From NCBI GenBank assembly GCA_963771005.1, contig CAVYRO010000010.1:492986-556985 (forward strand): 64,000 bases of DNA, written 5' to 3'. Below are positions 12,201 to 19,200 of this stretch, in pieces. Each line of letters starts with the position of its first letter. The first letter of the stretch is position 1. The notes beneath the pieces were generated by a model. That model saw only the letters and a program-made list of their open reading frames with translations. It made no database searches and was not told where the DNA came from. The position numbers and the translations under genes were made by a program. The stretch is from DASQZK01 sp963771005 (GTDB lineage: Bacteria > Bacteroidota > Bacteroidia > Bacteroidales > GCA-2748055).

Positions 12201-13316
12201 GTTGAGAAAAGTTTTCTTGGCTGCCAGCGGCACATTGCTGACCTGATCCAGAACTTTCTCGAAGACCTTTATCACCATATTATTTTTCCTTTGCCACAAC
12301 TCATCCCTCACAGAACCGCGGATGTGGTATTTCTGCCCCGGGCCGGCATCCGGATTTGCAGTGAGGATCATATTATTCATCTTATCCGAAGTGGCCTTGT
12401 CGAAATGACCGGTTTGCGGCAATCCATTCCGGTCCTGGAATGTTCTGATCGCTTTGATGGTTGTTTTCCCGAAAGCCTGGGAGTTGAATTCTTTTTCCGA
12501 AATTTTATAGCCGAGGAACGAGAGGGATTTCTGCATTTCAGCGACCTGTGGCGATACCATATTCAACCGAAGGTTTTTTGTGACCGCGCTCAGTTTCTCC
12601 ACCGGTGCCGGCCTGATGTGTTTTACAGCTTTACCCTTACTGGCGGCGACGCTATCTATTTTATCCAGGGTGGCTTTATTGATTTCCCCGGTAGCAGGGA
12701 GGTTATATTTCTGCTGAAAGGCTTTTATCAGGTTTTTCGATGTTGTGCCTAAATTTTTATCTTTCAACTCATTATCGGAAATAGAAACATTCAGGTTTGC
12801 AATCCTGCCTACATGCTGCAGCTTATATTGAAGATTACTTTTTTGGGTTTTGGTTTTAAGCTTTTCTTTGATAACAGCCTCATTCAGGCGGTTTACCACA
12901 TCTCCCGTCAGTTTTCCGGTTACGGGCAGTCCTTCTTTCTTCTGAAACTCCTTTATTGCTTTCAAAGTCGAGTCACCGGCAACCCTTCTCTCTTCTTCCG
13001 CTTTATCGATTTTAAAGTTCAGCTTCTGCAGATCTGTTTGAAGGCCGGAAGTCCGGTATTTATTTTCGGTAATGAACCGGTGGTTAATTTCATCATTGAT
13101 AGCCGTGATCGTTTTTTCAGTGAGCTTTCCGTCCTGCGGCAGCTTGTACTCTTTCTGGATTTTCTTTATGGCAGCCTTGGTGGAGGCTTCCACTTTCTTT
13201 TCCGAAACGGCTTTTTCGGCAATAGGGAGGTTGAGGGTTCGCAAGGCAGAATGCAGGGTTTTTACATCCGATTTATTATCCGTCTTTAATTTGGTAGGTA
13301 ATATAATGCGGCTCAT
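3288..13316 (-). CDS. Tc toxin subunit A (TcA) with N-terminal peptidoglycan-binding repeats
   Basis: This is a 3342-aa protein, the pore-forming and receptor-binding subunit of a tripartite Tc toxin. In known systems five TcA chains form a bell-shaped translocation channel that accepts the TcB-TcC cocoon. The C-terminal quarter is unmistakable: a region rich in long helices, the segment NEQLFVWMVSQVS, then YWDSLKKGLLAG, NKREFEITKNISL, PGHYMRRIKNVSVS and PYAGVNCTLSLL, and finally the TcB-binding domain with FEGAGVISDWQINMP at 3140-3154 and SDVILHIRYTSRNGG after it. The Gly/Pro-rich segment GGSGFGGSPVVTIDIGG in the channel region fits the pore domain. The N terminus is unusual. Residues 10-316 hold four repeats, each ending in a PG_binding_1-like signature (FQKKEGLPVTGKL, FQQKYNLPATGEI and so on). 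The subunit is longer than the roughly 2500 aa of classical TcA. There is no signal peptide. It lies 128 bp downstream of the TcC gene. Confidence 0.93.
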   Translation of the reverse strand: MSRIILPTKLKTDNKSDVKTLHSALRTLNLPIAEKAVSEKKVEASTKAAIKKIQKEYKLPQDGKLTEKTITAINDEINHRFITENKYRTSGLQTDLQKLNFKIDKAEEERRVAGDSTLKAIKEFQKKEGLPVTGKLTGDVVNRLNEAVIKEKLKTKTQKSNLQYKLQHVGRIANLNVSISDNELKDKNLGTTSKNLIKAFQQKYNLPATGEINKATLDKIDSVAASKGKAVKHIRPAPVEKLSAVTKNLRLNMVSPQVAEMQKSLSFLGYKISEKEFNSQAFGKTTIKAIRTFQDRNGLPQTGHFDKATSDKMNNMILTANPDAGPGQKYHIRGSVRDELWQRKNNMVIKVFEKVLDQVSNVPLAAKKTFLNGFFDLVYQPPVNPVDGKVKSSFHLVVRLYDASDQQNPVASQTHYNVNPIHWVNFTAVKNEDGSITYDGKYAGNSEFEVTGPVILKAIGNKKVEDLKETAVDRQISQLSIQTGLSTDEIMCHVLSALVSKSVNEPATLTPEVFYGFIRQGFPADLPGDLLRGASEWDTIDQLTELTASGIVFLQDDIQAFATDNAIAQNLVSQKIKLDKANIVQKLQDQRKQFVLQKPILTGNQNLQSLLEKSKISAANYPLVASVFISNNGVNPSFWEEIRTNEAAIGKAAVQDFITTVETGNITKNHLPTLTFFKSKIGTGPGKPFKKASDIAKLDKAGLIDLINQNGKKVPDNMPGDTIDEKVGNYAAAMKQRAGFLFPAVSLVATVKASNTQKITKIANIESFIDEQEELDFRQQNLDKYLQEKNINLDPKTLEELKVVQRVFKITPHPDTGSVLIDQGLHSSMQIYYTGRDRLDTMLTAKGIEPPKTARVYEAAKLQYMQVLARFIDFRREFNRLTPAAIVPQTYTDEEIQKELGNIPSLESLFGSLDYCECEHCKSLYGPSAYLTDMLRFLNEHDSLVKKNGKTLSVKEILFDRRPDLGNIKLNCENTNTPLPYIDLVCEILENNISPEQKDFSFQTTLTAKELRAIPQYIRPAAYTTLAGADFPMKVSFNLWQEEAQTYLNFLRVPRYGLMEAFQDISDPNAKKPDDATIAAAFFGISSKEKDLIVTKRAAAADQNKYWGFDTTKTDVDVLTFGRSTGLSYYEILELLLVKFVNDPASPQASRIERPNETCDINQQKISKLTPAKFDLMHRFIRLWRKTGWKMWELDLLIRNPKTGNNAINGSLLVNLKLFRQLQDTLRLPFEILLAFFGDINREIRITPDNPDVIIQPLYNVLFQNQAVTNPVDPNFKALDNNNKPVALNNVIIFGTNAAAPFNGYSPVPTILSSLALPQTDFDLLAAKTDNHLSVNSLSVLLRYGYLARSLKLTIKELLLLIGITGTADPFADLQVITELIRKYEKIRSSGLSLIQLDYILNFNSGSPAGLRDESIVLLIGALRKILSLNKEKIDQLKLSTASRDSILSFDEDALEAMANPQFTATLTPLKTILSAAVDNFTNASFSVEETNFIIAFDPANPTAAAKSGLKDKIRTLKENLSNLLNQNSNQIKSQIAAAFGLTDEQATTIVENIGIDPGPETLLVKLSDASLIAKNPDGSFSEITRANFPSLFNIHILLHKISLLVSGMKIEPDDLKWFIINHAAVNTPDLAALPVTAPAVPNDFDAWYNLYRFLSFKAGFPEPEGASLRSILDLARDAANPKAAIIDAIAKLTQWENTTITALDAGFKIKHTAGHLDYTDSALYHRFLRCFKQMKLTGADAEVMFKWALITNDPSIDMTVSLQTRQAVKAKYEQDDWLEKITPLYDEIRERKRTALVEYHLENSRRNETETIQFQGKTIPNPLYWEDSNALFKYFLIDVEMNSCQLTSRIKQALSSVQLFVQRCFLNLENRYVTVTQDEKEDTSSPNAWSQWKWMKNYRIWEANRKVFFYPENYLEPELRDDKSPFFEELENELLQNDVTKENVEAAFQNFLHKVDEVSHLEVCGLYHQMEDLDPSETGYEQNIVHVIGRTHSVPNIYYYRKYDMNYNSWSAWEKIDIDITGEQVTPVVYNRKLHLFWLQFSEKPMKARKVPAAQASTGPSDAPEPMKVLEVQLGWTIKKSGGWSPKKISKEKLIHPWERPHYSYNLKPYYLSKYNELYLDIYLSTSREFNDSLFYDPNKKLNPNASNSTLRNPTYITKNRFDETYLPWHSSSFIFNGDVKDVKLKGLGGLFSLDIPIIGNIEYWAVYDSYDYVHRNFGSDGAKIKELVPALEYGPRLKLPNGMHYSYTHLTNNKVTSKNNNHLTILQQGGTVGLLNGAISPFELVITQQELQLNGYYDHPMFYQDRERAFFIKPEWQTVLNSYGQVLSKNRKYRFLPFYHPYTVLFLRELNRSGIDGLMKRSVQTKPQTYPPQNNFNFNTYSPSAATIADDTSAADRVDFTFSGAFSIYNWELFFHAPLMIACRLMQNQKFEDALTWFHYIFDPTNIENFPTPQRYWITRPFFEYNSEEYRKQRIESILSNLNEKKNADQLRAWRNFPFKPHVIARYRPVAYQKNVVMKYLDNLVAWGDMLFKRDTIESINEASLLYMLAYEILGRRPGKVPDVAHEELTFKDIEDKLDQFGNARVDVLIEDTLLPVTVIPSGENTEPVPKIETFYFCIPNNDDLEKYWDVVEDRLFKIRNCMNIEGIVRQLPLFEPPIDPRLLVKAAAAGIDFGSVLNDLNAPTPYYRFKIVQQKAIEFCAQVNLLGEKLLTALEKKDAETLSLLKSQNEIQLLEAVREVNKRQVDEAAETIKGLEKASELALEKKNYYESQSFMNTAETIGLTLTSASTAIDAAVAAGYIIAGGLKAIPQFIAGGSGFGGSPVVTIDIGGKQFGDAAEIAVKTLSSISHALEKGAAIANTLGSYYHRKDEWDFQGRLATIEKSQVDVQIKTAEIRLAIAGKELERQEIQIENSKSEYDFLRNKFTNEQLFVWMVSQVSTVYFQAYQLAYDMAKKAEKCYQYELGIPDSNIIQFGYWDSLKKGLLAGDKLHHDLQRLEAEYLNQNKREFEITKNISLLQVAPLSLITLKETGQCKVSIPELLFDMDFPGHYMRRIKNVSVSIPCVIGPYAGVNCTLSLLRNETRMDSTLSGGKYEKLEDDSRFRTMFGTISSIATSHAQNDAGMFELNFNDDRYLPFEGAGVISDWQINMPKENNSFDFSTLSDVILHIRYTSRNGGGQFATAAGTYTNTQLPDKSARLFSLKHEFPSEWYRFLNPENGNDQQFRVTLKTEHYPFFLRGRLGNLRITKMDMFVETIVEGNFGFKTDLKITSGNSSNDVAVNRDAVFDNVHHLEQQFAQGNSPAPLGEISMKLKLAAVNDFKSLTSDQVSNVFLLLRLGK

Positions 13317-13444
13317 TTTTATTGGTTTATTAGTTGTTTAAATTTTTATCTCCTTATCCGGATCATGATATTTGTTCCCGTTCAGATCACCGGTATTTCT
13401 TTCGAGAGAACCGGACAGAACCGGGATATTGATTTTCCGGAAGC

Positions 13445-16276
13445 TTAGTCTGCCACAAGGTCATAACCTTTTTCTCCGAGTGCACCTCCCAGCTTCCCGT
13501 AGAGGTATGCACCCACCATGCCTCCGACGATACCCAGTCCAATGGCAAGCCAGCCCAGCGGTCCCGAGATCACACCGAGCCCGATCAAAAAGCCGGAAAT
13601 AAATCCTGCAACAGCAACACCCGCACTCATACCGAGGGAGGCGCCTGCCAGTCCGCCGGCAAAGCTTCCGCCCTCACGGGCGGCGACTCTTCCCTTCTGA
13701 CCTTCCGGGGCATTTACGACCTCATAAATCCCTATACCAGCTCCCACAGCGATCCCGACAGGGCCGAGGACCTTACCCGTCTTGGCGAGCACCTTGATCG
13801 CCGGCCGGCTTTCCCCGGCAGCTACGGCTATTCGCCTTGCCAGCTCGATTTCATCCGCTGTTTCAGCGATGGCACCCCCTTCGACACCGGGAAGTCGTTT
13901 TGCATACGTCGTTTTTATTTTGGCGAGATCCCTCTCACCTTCGATAGCTTTCGAAAGTGCTTTGCCACCCGGACTTAGTTTTTCCTGTGTCGACAACCTG
14001 AGGTCATTCCGGAATTTTGAAACATCCTCTGCAGCCTTCATCGCTTTGGCTGCATCCCCTTCCTCCTTTGCCGCATGGATGACTTTCTGAGCATCTTCGG
14101 ATGCTTCCTTTGCTCCCTTCACATATTTCCCGCGCTGCCTTGAATCCCAGGTCGTAACTGTTCCGCTTCCGGCGATCTTCGCACTCGTATCGTCCGTGGA
14201 TTTCGGAGGCTCTTTGGTGTCACCTGTGCCTCCTTTGGTTTTGTCATCGGTTTTCGTCTCTTTCGCTTCCAGGTCCCCGCCGCCTGTATCTTTGTCTTTC
14301 GATTCCTTTAATCCGCTCAGTAGTTTTTTAAATTCCTTTTCCGTCATCGGTTTCCCGTGCCCGATAATCGTCCCGATCACGATGGGTTCGTCCTTTTTCG
14401 CCATCTCCTCAACTTCCCTGGTCGTCGGGATATCTTCCGCAAATTTTACCCATACGAGACCCCATTTGGGATTCTTATACTGGGCATAGGTGCCCCGCCC
14501 TACGGTGAGGATCCGGCCTGTTTCTTTGAATGCGGGATTGCGTTTGATGTACCCTCCTTCTTCAATATAGAAATCTTTCTCCAGTTGCTGATCGACCTCA
14601 GAATCTCTTCCGTTGATGTCTTTGAATACGGCCGGATTATTTTTACAGAAAGTGTACAGGTTCAGTCCGTCCACAAAGCCCGACGGGTCGCTGCTTATCC
14701 ATCTCCCCAGCCAGGGTGCATAATAGCGGGCGCCAAAATAGTAGAACCCGGTTTCATCGTCCTGCTCCTTGCCGTTGAACCTGTAACGTTTCAGACTGAG
14801 ATCGCTTCCCGGTTTGGATACGCGGTATGAAGTGGTGCCGAAAGGATGATATTCTTCGTAAGAGATGATCGTTCCGGCAGCGTCGGTCTCCACCATAGCC
14901 GATCCGACCTGGTTGGCATACTGATACCGGATCAGATGCGCATTCAGCGGGTTTGCCGGATCGGAATTATTGGTATCAATGGTTTTTGTATCGACCTGTG
15001 CTATCCGGCCCGTATTATCGGAAATATGCAGGGTGTAGCGTTCAAGACCGGGATTGTTTGCGCCCTGGCTTTCACGGTAGATCTCCGTAATACCGAGGTA
15101 AATCCGTTCAATTTTCTTTCCCCCGTTACGTTCGATCACTTTGCGTATCCGTGTTCCGTTCAGCCCGTAAACGTAAAATGCGGTACCGCCGCCGCCGAGG
15201 CTGACTTGTTTCAGGCTGTCGGAATAATCCCATTGGAGGCTGCTGGCTGCCGGAAGATGCGGCATTGATGTCATATTGCCGTGGAGATCGTAGGTATATG
15301 CGGCGGAAAAAACGCCATCTGCATCCCCGGGGAGGCTCGTCGCTTTAAGCCGGTTTGTGAGGTCCGCCGGATCATCCTGGTATATGTATTTATACCTCCG
15401 CGTCCAGTTTGCCTGAGAAGCGATATGCCGGAAGGAGATCAGGTTCCCGCAGTCATCGTACTCATACTTTTCGGCATAATTCCTTACGGCATTCGCATTA
15501 TTGGGCTGGGGCAAGCCTGACAGGAAAGGGAGATCCCGGTGGTCCCGCTGCTCCTGGTTTCCTGGACCGGCATGCTCCCTGCCTGTGGCCGAGATCAGGC
15601 GGTACAGGGCATCGTATTCAAATTTATTTTCAGGCGAAATGACCGCATTTTTAAAATAATGGGTCTGCTGTGCGTCATCACGGATCTGGGTTATATTTCC
15701 AACAGGATCGAAAGTATACCTGAGATCCCTGATACTTTGATCCTCATTATCATTTTCGTCGAGTTTCGTGAGGAGGTTATCGAGACGGAAGGTCAGGGGA
15801 TCATAAAAGTACCGGGTGACGGTTCCATTGCCATACTTTACAAACTGCCGTTGTCCCTTTGCATCGTAATCCTGGCTGTCGAGGAATGACACGAAGTTAC
15901 CCGTCCCCATGATCTTCACATCCAGTTTATCGGGGTAATTCAATTCATTGTACCGGGTGCGGATCACGGAATTATCAGGAAGGGTGACACTTTCCGGCCG
16001 GTTCAGGGCATCAAGGACCGCCGAGGATGTAAAAGTTTCCTTCTGCAGCTGGGGTTCGGCTGCCTGGTCGATCGCATTTATATTATTCAGTCCGTCCAGG
16101 ACTTTCCAGTCGATCAGATTTTTGTATTCTATGGTAAACCTTCGTTCCGCTTCCATCGGGTTCCCCTTGAAATCCACCTTCGTGACCGATATCACCCCCG
16201 ACTGATCATATACCCGGCAGGGCCTTCCCTTCATGTTGCGGTCGGCAGCATCAGGGAAAAATGTCGCCGTAAACAT
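13445..16276 (-). CDS. Tc toxin subunit C: RHS core plus glycine-rich C-terminal cargo domain
   Basis: This is a 943-aa RHS-repeat protein that forms half of the TcB-TcC shell and carries the effector. YD/RHS repeats fill residues 1-480. The conserved RHS-associated core is at about 490-558 (RFNGKEQDDETGFYYFGARYY, GRWISSDPSGFVDG, NLYTFCKNNP). Asp530 and Asp553 sit where the autoprotease aspartates of TcC lie, so cleavage after about residue 560 would release the cargo. The cargo (about 560-943) has a short globular part, a charged Lys/Asp/Gly-rich linker at 650-705, a helical segment at 715-785 and a glycine-zipper-like hydrophobic region at 836-935. I do not recognise a catalytic toxin fold. 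The ATG at 16274-16276 lies inside the end of the TcB gene, a 26-bp overlap that couples the two. The 128 bp after the stop lead into TcA. Confidence 0.92.
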   Translation of the reverse strand: MFTATFFPDAADRNMKGRPCRVYDQSGVISVTKVDFKGNPMEAERRFTIEYKNLIDWKVLDGLNNINAIDQAAEPQLQKETFTSSAVLDALNRPESVTLPDNSVIRTRYNELNYPDKLDVKIMGTGNFVSFLDSQDYDAKGQRQFVKYGNGTVTRYFYDPLTFRLDNLLTKLDENDNEDQSIRDLRYTFDPVGNITQIRDDAQQTHYFKNAVISPENKFEYDALYRLISATGREHAGPGNQEQRDHRDLPFLSGLPQPNNANAVRNYAEKYEYDDCGNLISFRHIASQANWTRRYKYIYQDDPADLTNRLKATSLPGDADGVFSAAYTYDLHGNMTSMPHLPAASSLQWDYSDSLKQVSLGGGGTAFYVYGLNGTRIRKVIERNGGKKIERIYLGITEIYRESQGANNPGLERYTLHISDNTGRIAQVDTKTIDTNNSDPANPLNAHLIRYQYANQVGSAMVETDAAGTIISYEEYHPFGTTSYRVSKPGSDLSLKRYRFNGKEQDDETGFYYFGARYYAPWLGRWISSDPSGFVDGLNLYTFCKNNPAVFKDINGRDSEVDQQLEKDFYIEEGGYIKRNPAFKETGRILTVGRGTYAQYKNPKWGLVWVKFAEDIPTTREVEEMAKKDEPIVIGTIIGHGKPMTEKEFKKLLSGLKESKDKDTGGGDLEAKETKTDDKTKGGTGDTKEPPKSTDDTSAKIAGSGTVTTWDSRQRGKYVKGAKEASEDAQKVIHAAKEEGDAAKAMKAAEDVSKFRNDLRLSTQEKLSPGGKALSKAIEGERDLAKIKTTYAKRLPGVEGGAIAETADEIELARRIAVAAGESRPAIKVLAKTGKVLGPVGIAVGAGIGIYEVVNAPEGQKGRVAAREGGSFAGGLAGASLGMSAGVAVAGFISGFLIGLGVISGPLGWLAIGLGIVGGMVGAYLYGKLGGALGEKGYDLVAD
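16251..16276 (-). promoter_or_regulatory. TcB/TcC overlap with a CCC-TGA-T potential +1 frameshift site
   Basis: On the minus strand TcB ends YGDIFP-stop, with the codons ATT TTT CCC TGA followed by T. TcC is read in the +1 frame across the same bases. Slippage of the Pro codon CCC to CCT, next to a slow UGA stop, would yield YGDIFP followed by DAADRNMKGRP from the TcC frame. That joined sequence resembles the uninterrupted B-C junction of fused Tc proteins (a YGE...PDA...RN-like consensus). Initiation at the internal ATG is the simpler alternative. A base missing from or added to the assembly in the T5/C3 run would also explain it. Confidence 0.45.
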
Positions 16277-19200
16277 GATGCGACAGCATTACTTCCAGGT
16301 TCCCCTCTTTCAGAAAGGTGCTTACCGGTCGGTGGAGGTCATCGTACGACATGCTCATTTCACGGAGATCATTGTCCCAAACCCTGATGTACCTGTCGAG
16401 CACATCGGTGAAGATCCGGCGTTCTCCTTTCTCAGCGGTTTTTCCGTAAACAGGCTTACCTGCCATGTTGGTGTAAGTCTCTGAAATATTTCTTCCCAAC
16501 GGATCAAAAACTTTTGCATACCGTCCCGGCAGATCCGTCTCGGAATAGATCCGGGTCGTTTTTCCTTTTCCGAGGTCATTGATCGTGAAGAATGATCTTC
16601 CGAGATTGTCCTGGAAGACGATATCGGGCGTATTATGATGTTTGGCTGCGAGCCAGGCAGTTCTCTTTTCCGGATCGGCAGGTTCCGGCTGGTTGTCCGG
16701 ATCGGGACTGCCACGGTCGGTGTACCACCTGCTGTCCTTTACCGTATCATTCTGATCAAAGGAGGTAAAATGCCAGTTGTCAAATTCAGATTTGACGAAG
16801 GTACCGTTCGGGAATTCCGTCCGGATATTTCTTCCGGCAGCATCGTAATAAAATACCGGGGTGACGCCCGTTTCAACAAGCTGTGCTTCATCCTCGAATT
16901 GCTCAGTCGCACTGAAATAGGGTTCATACTGCTTTACGGGATTTCCCTTGTTGTTGTATATCGTACGGCCATTGCCGACCCATCGTGGGTCTGCGTCGAC
17001 CTCGTCTACCTGTTTAGTTGCAGGATTCCAGGCGGACGCCTTGCCGGGTGCGGCCCTGGATTTGGTCAGGACGATGTCACCTTCACCATCGGAGTAAACA
17101 TAGCTTTCCTGCCAGCGGGGGTTTGCATTCCCGTGCTTTTCCCTGTTTGATATATGTGCATAATTCGGTTTCCTGTTATTTTTCCAGTTGAAGAGTTCAT
17201 ATTCGATAGCCGAGGTGGGATCGGCCAGGCTATCCCCGTCGGCGCTTCCGGCTTTGCCCATTACGGCAGATCTGACGACCATACCCAGCGTATCGGTTTG
17301 GACGGCGACCCGGTTGAGGTTTGGATCCGTGATCTGCATGGGGGCAAGCGTCCGGTAATCCATATCCGCAATAGTGGAATTGCCGATCGGATCCGTGGTT
17401 TTTGTGACGACGAGATTGTATTTATCATATCCGGCCGAACTTACCAGGTCATACGGATCCTTCATCCCCAGGGGATTATAAAAATTACCCCGGGGATCCT
17501 GCGCATACACGATCGTACCCGAAGGTATCCACCAGTTATCATCCCCTTCGGAATGAACATATTTTGCATCCGTAAGCATCTGTTCTGAAACTCTTGCGCC
17601 GTAATATTTGCTCACAAAATTTTTGGTGAAGGCCAGGAGAAATGTCTTATGCCCGAGCGCAAGTTCTGAAAGCTGACCCAGGGGCAGGGGACCTGACAGG
17701 TCATCTTTCAAAAAATAGGACCTGTTGTGGCTGATCCGTCTTTTCCGGATCCCGGCTCCAAAGTCCTCTTCAAAAGGAATTTCCACGGCACCTGCAATTG
17801 CATTTTTTAATTCCGTTTTGGAAAGATAGAATCCCACAGGTTGTTGTATTCCGTTGAGTTCATGGGAAATGGTTTCAAAGGTCGCGCGATTCCGGTGGAC
17901 ATCATCACTGGAAATGTCATTTGTGTATTGTATTTCGCCGTAAACGACATGCAATTTATTCTGGTTCTCCCAGACTTCGTCAGGGATCTGCCCGGGGACC
18001 GCGGGCCTCTTTACCCTGGGATAGACCACCGTGGATGTCCTGAGCGGGAGACCCATATCATCTGCTTCCAAAAGGAAAGAATGAGAGATCCCCGGATCGG
18101 CCGGTTCTCTCTCGTATTTATACGAAACGGATTCGGAAGGCAGAACAATAAATGATGCATACCGGTTTGGGCCTTTCGGCTGAACCATTCTGACCGCAAA
18201 AGTTGATTGGGTGGCCGCATAGGGAAAATCTTCCTTCCCGGAATGATCGTCCGAATATACCTCAGTCCTCAGCTGGGCCCCTTTAAAAACACGGAATGCT
18301 TCCCTGACTTCCTCCGTCGACAGCCCTTCCGGTAATTCAGGTTCGGGGAATACGTGTTCGTTAAAAAGTGTGTTTTGAAAATATTCATCTTCGCACTGAT
18401 GAAGGATCTTTTTATTTTGCAGGTAAGCGCCGGTATGAAACCACAGTACAGTTTTGACCGGGGGCTGATAGAGATCCTCTTCAATCACATTTTTGGCGTC
18501 ATTCAGCCGGAAGGCTTCAAATTCTTCGGTATCATATTTTTCAACCCGGGCAAACCCCCTGAATTCCCCTTCTTCATGGTCATAATATCCGTGTCTGTAC
18601 CTGTAGGTGGTGGTTAGTACCGTCTGGCTGACCTTATCTTCGAATTTTACCTTTGAGATGCAATGAACGGGAAAGGGAAGCTTTGTGATCCATTTATTTC
18701 CCCGGATCTTATCTTCCGTATAAAAATGAGAGGAGGATTTGTATTCGATCGTAACTTCTTTCCCGCAATTGTTGAGGTATCCGTTAAACAGGAATGGCTT
18801 CCTGCCGCCCATGAGGTCGATATAGCGCAAAGGTTCGTGGGAAACGGCTGAGGAAGATACGATGCATGCAGTGCCTGATCCCAGGAAATCCAGGACGGCC
18901 ACACCGGACAGATTATCCACCTGGGGAAAAGCCGGGATCAAAACCGGCTCCGGTGAAAATTCGTTACCGTTGAGGTTCATCCAGACCCGGAAATCGTTTT
19001 TACCGAGATAGATGAGATCGGTGGTTCCCGTTCCATCCACATCTGCAAGCCTGAGATTTGCAGGATTATAGGAATCGGGATAATCGAAGAGCGGTGCATT
19101 GTCCATATTAATCCTGGGGCCGAAACGGCCATAACCCAGGTTCGGCCAATAGCAGGTTTCCCCGTTACGGATCCGGACGATGTCGGTGAGACCGTCACCG

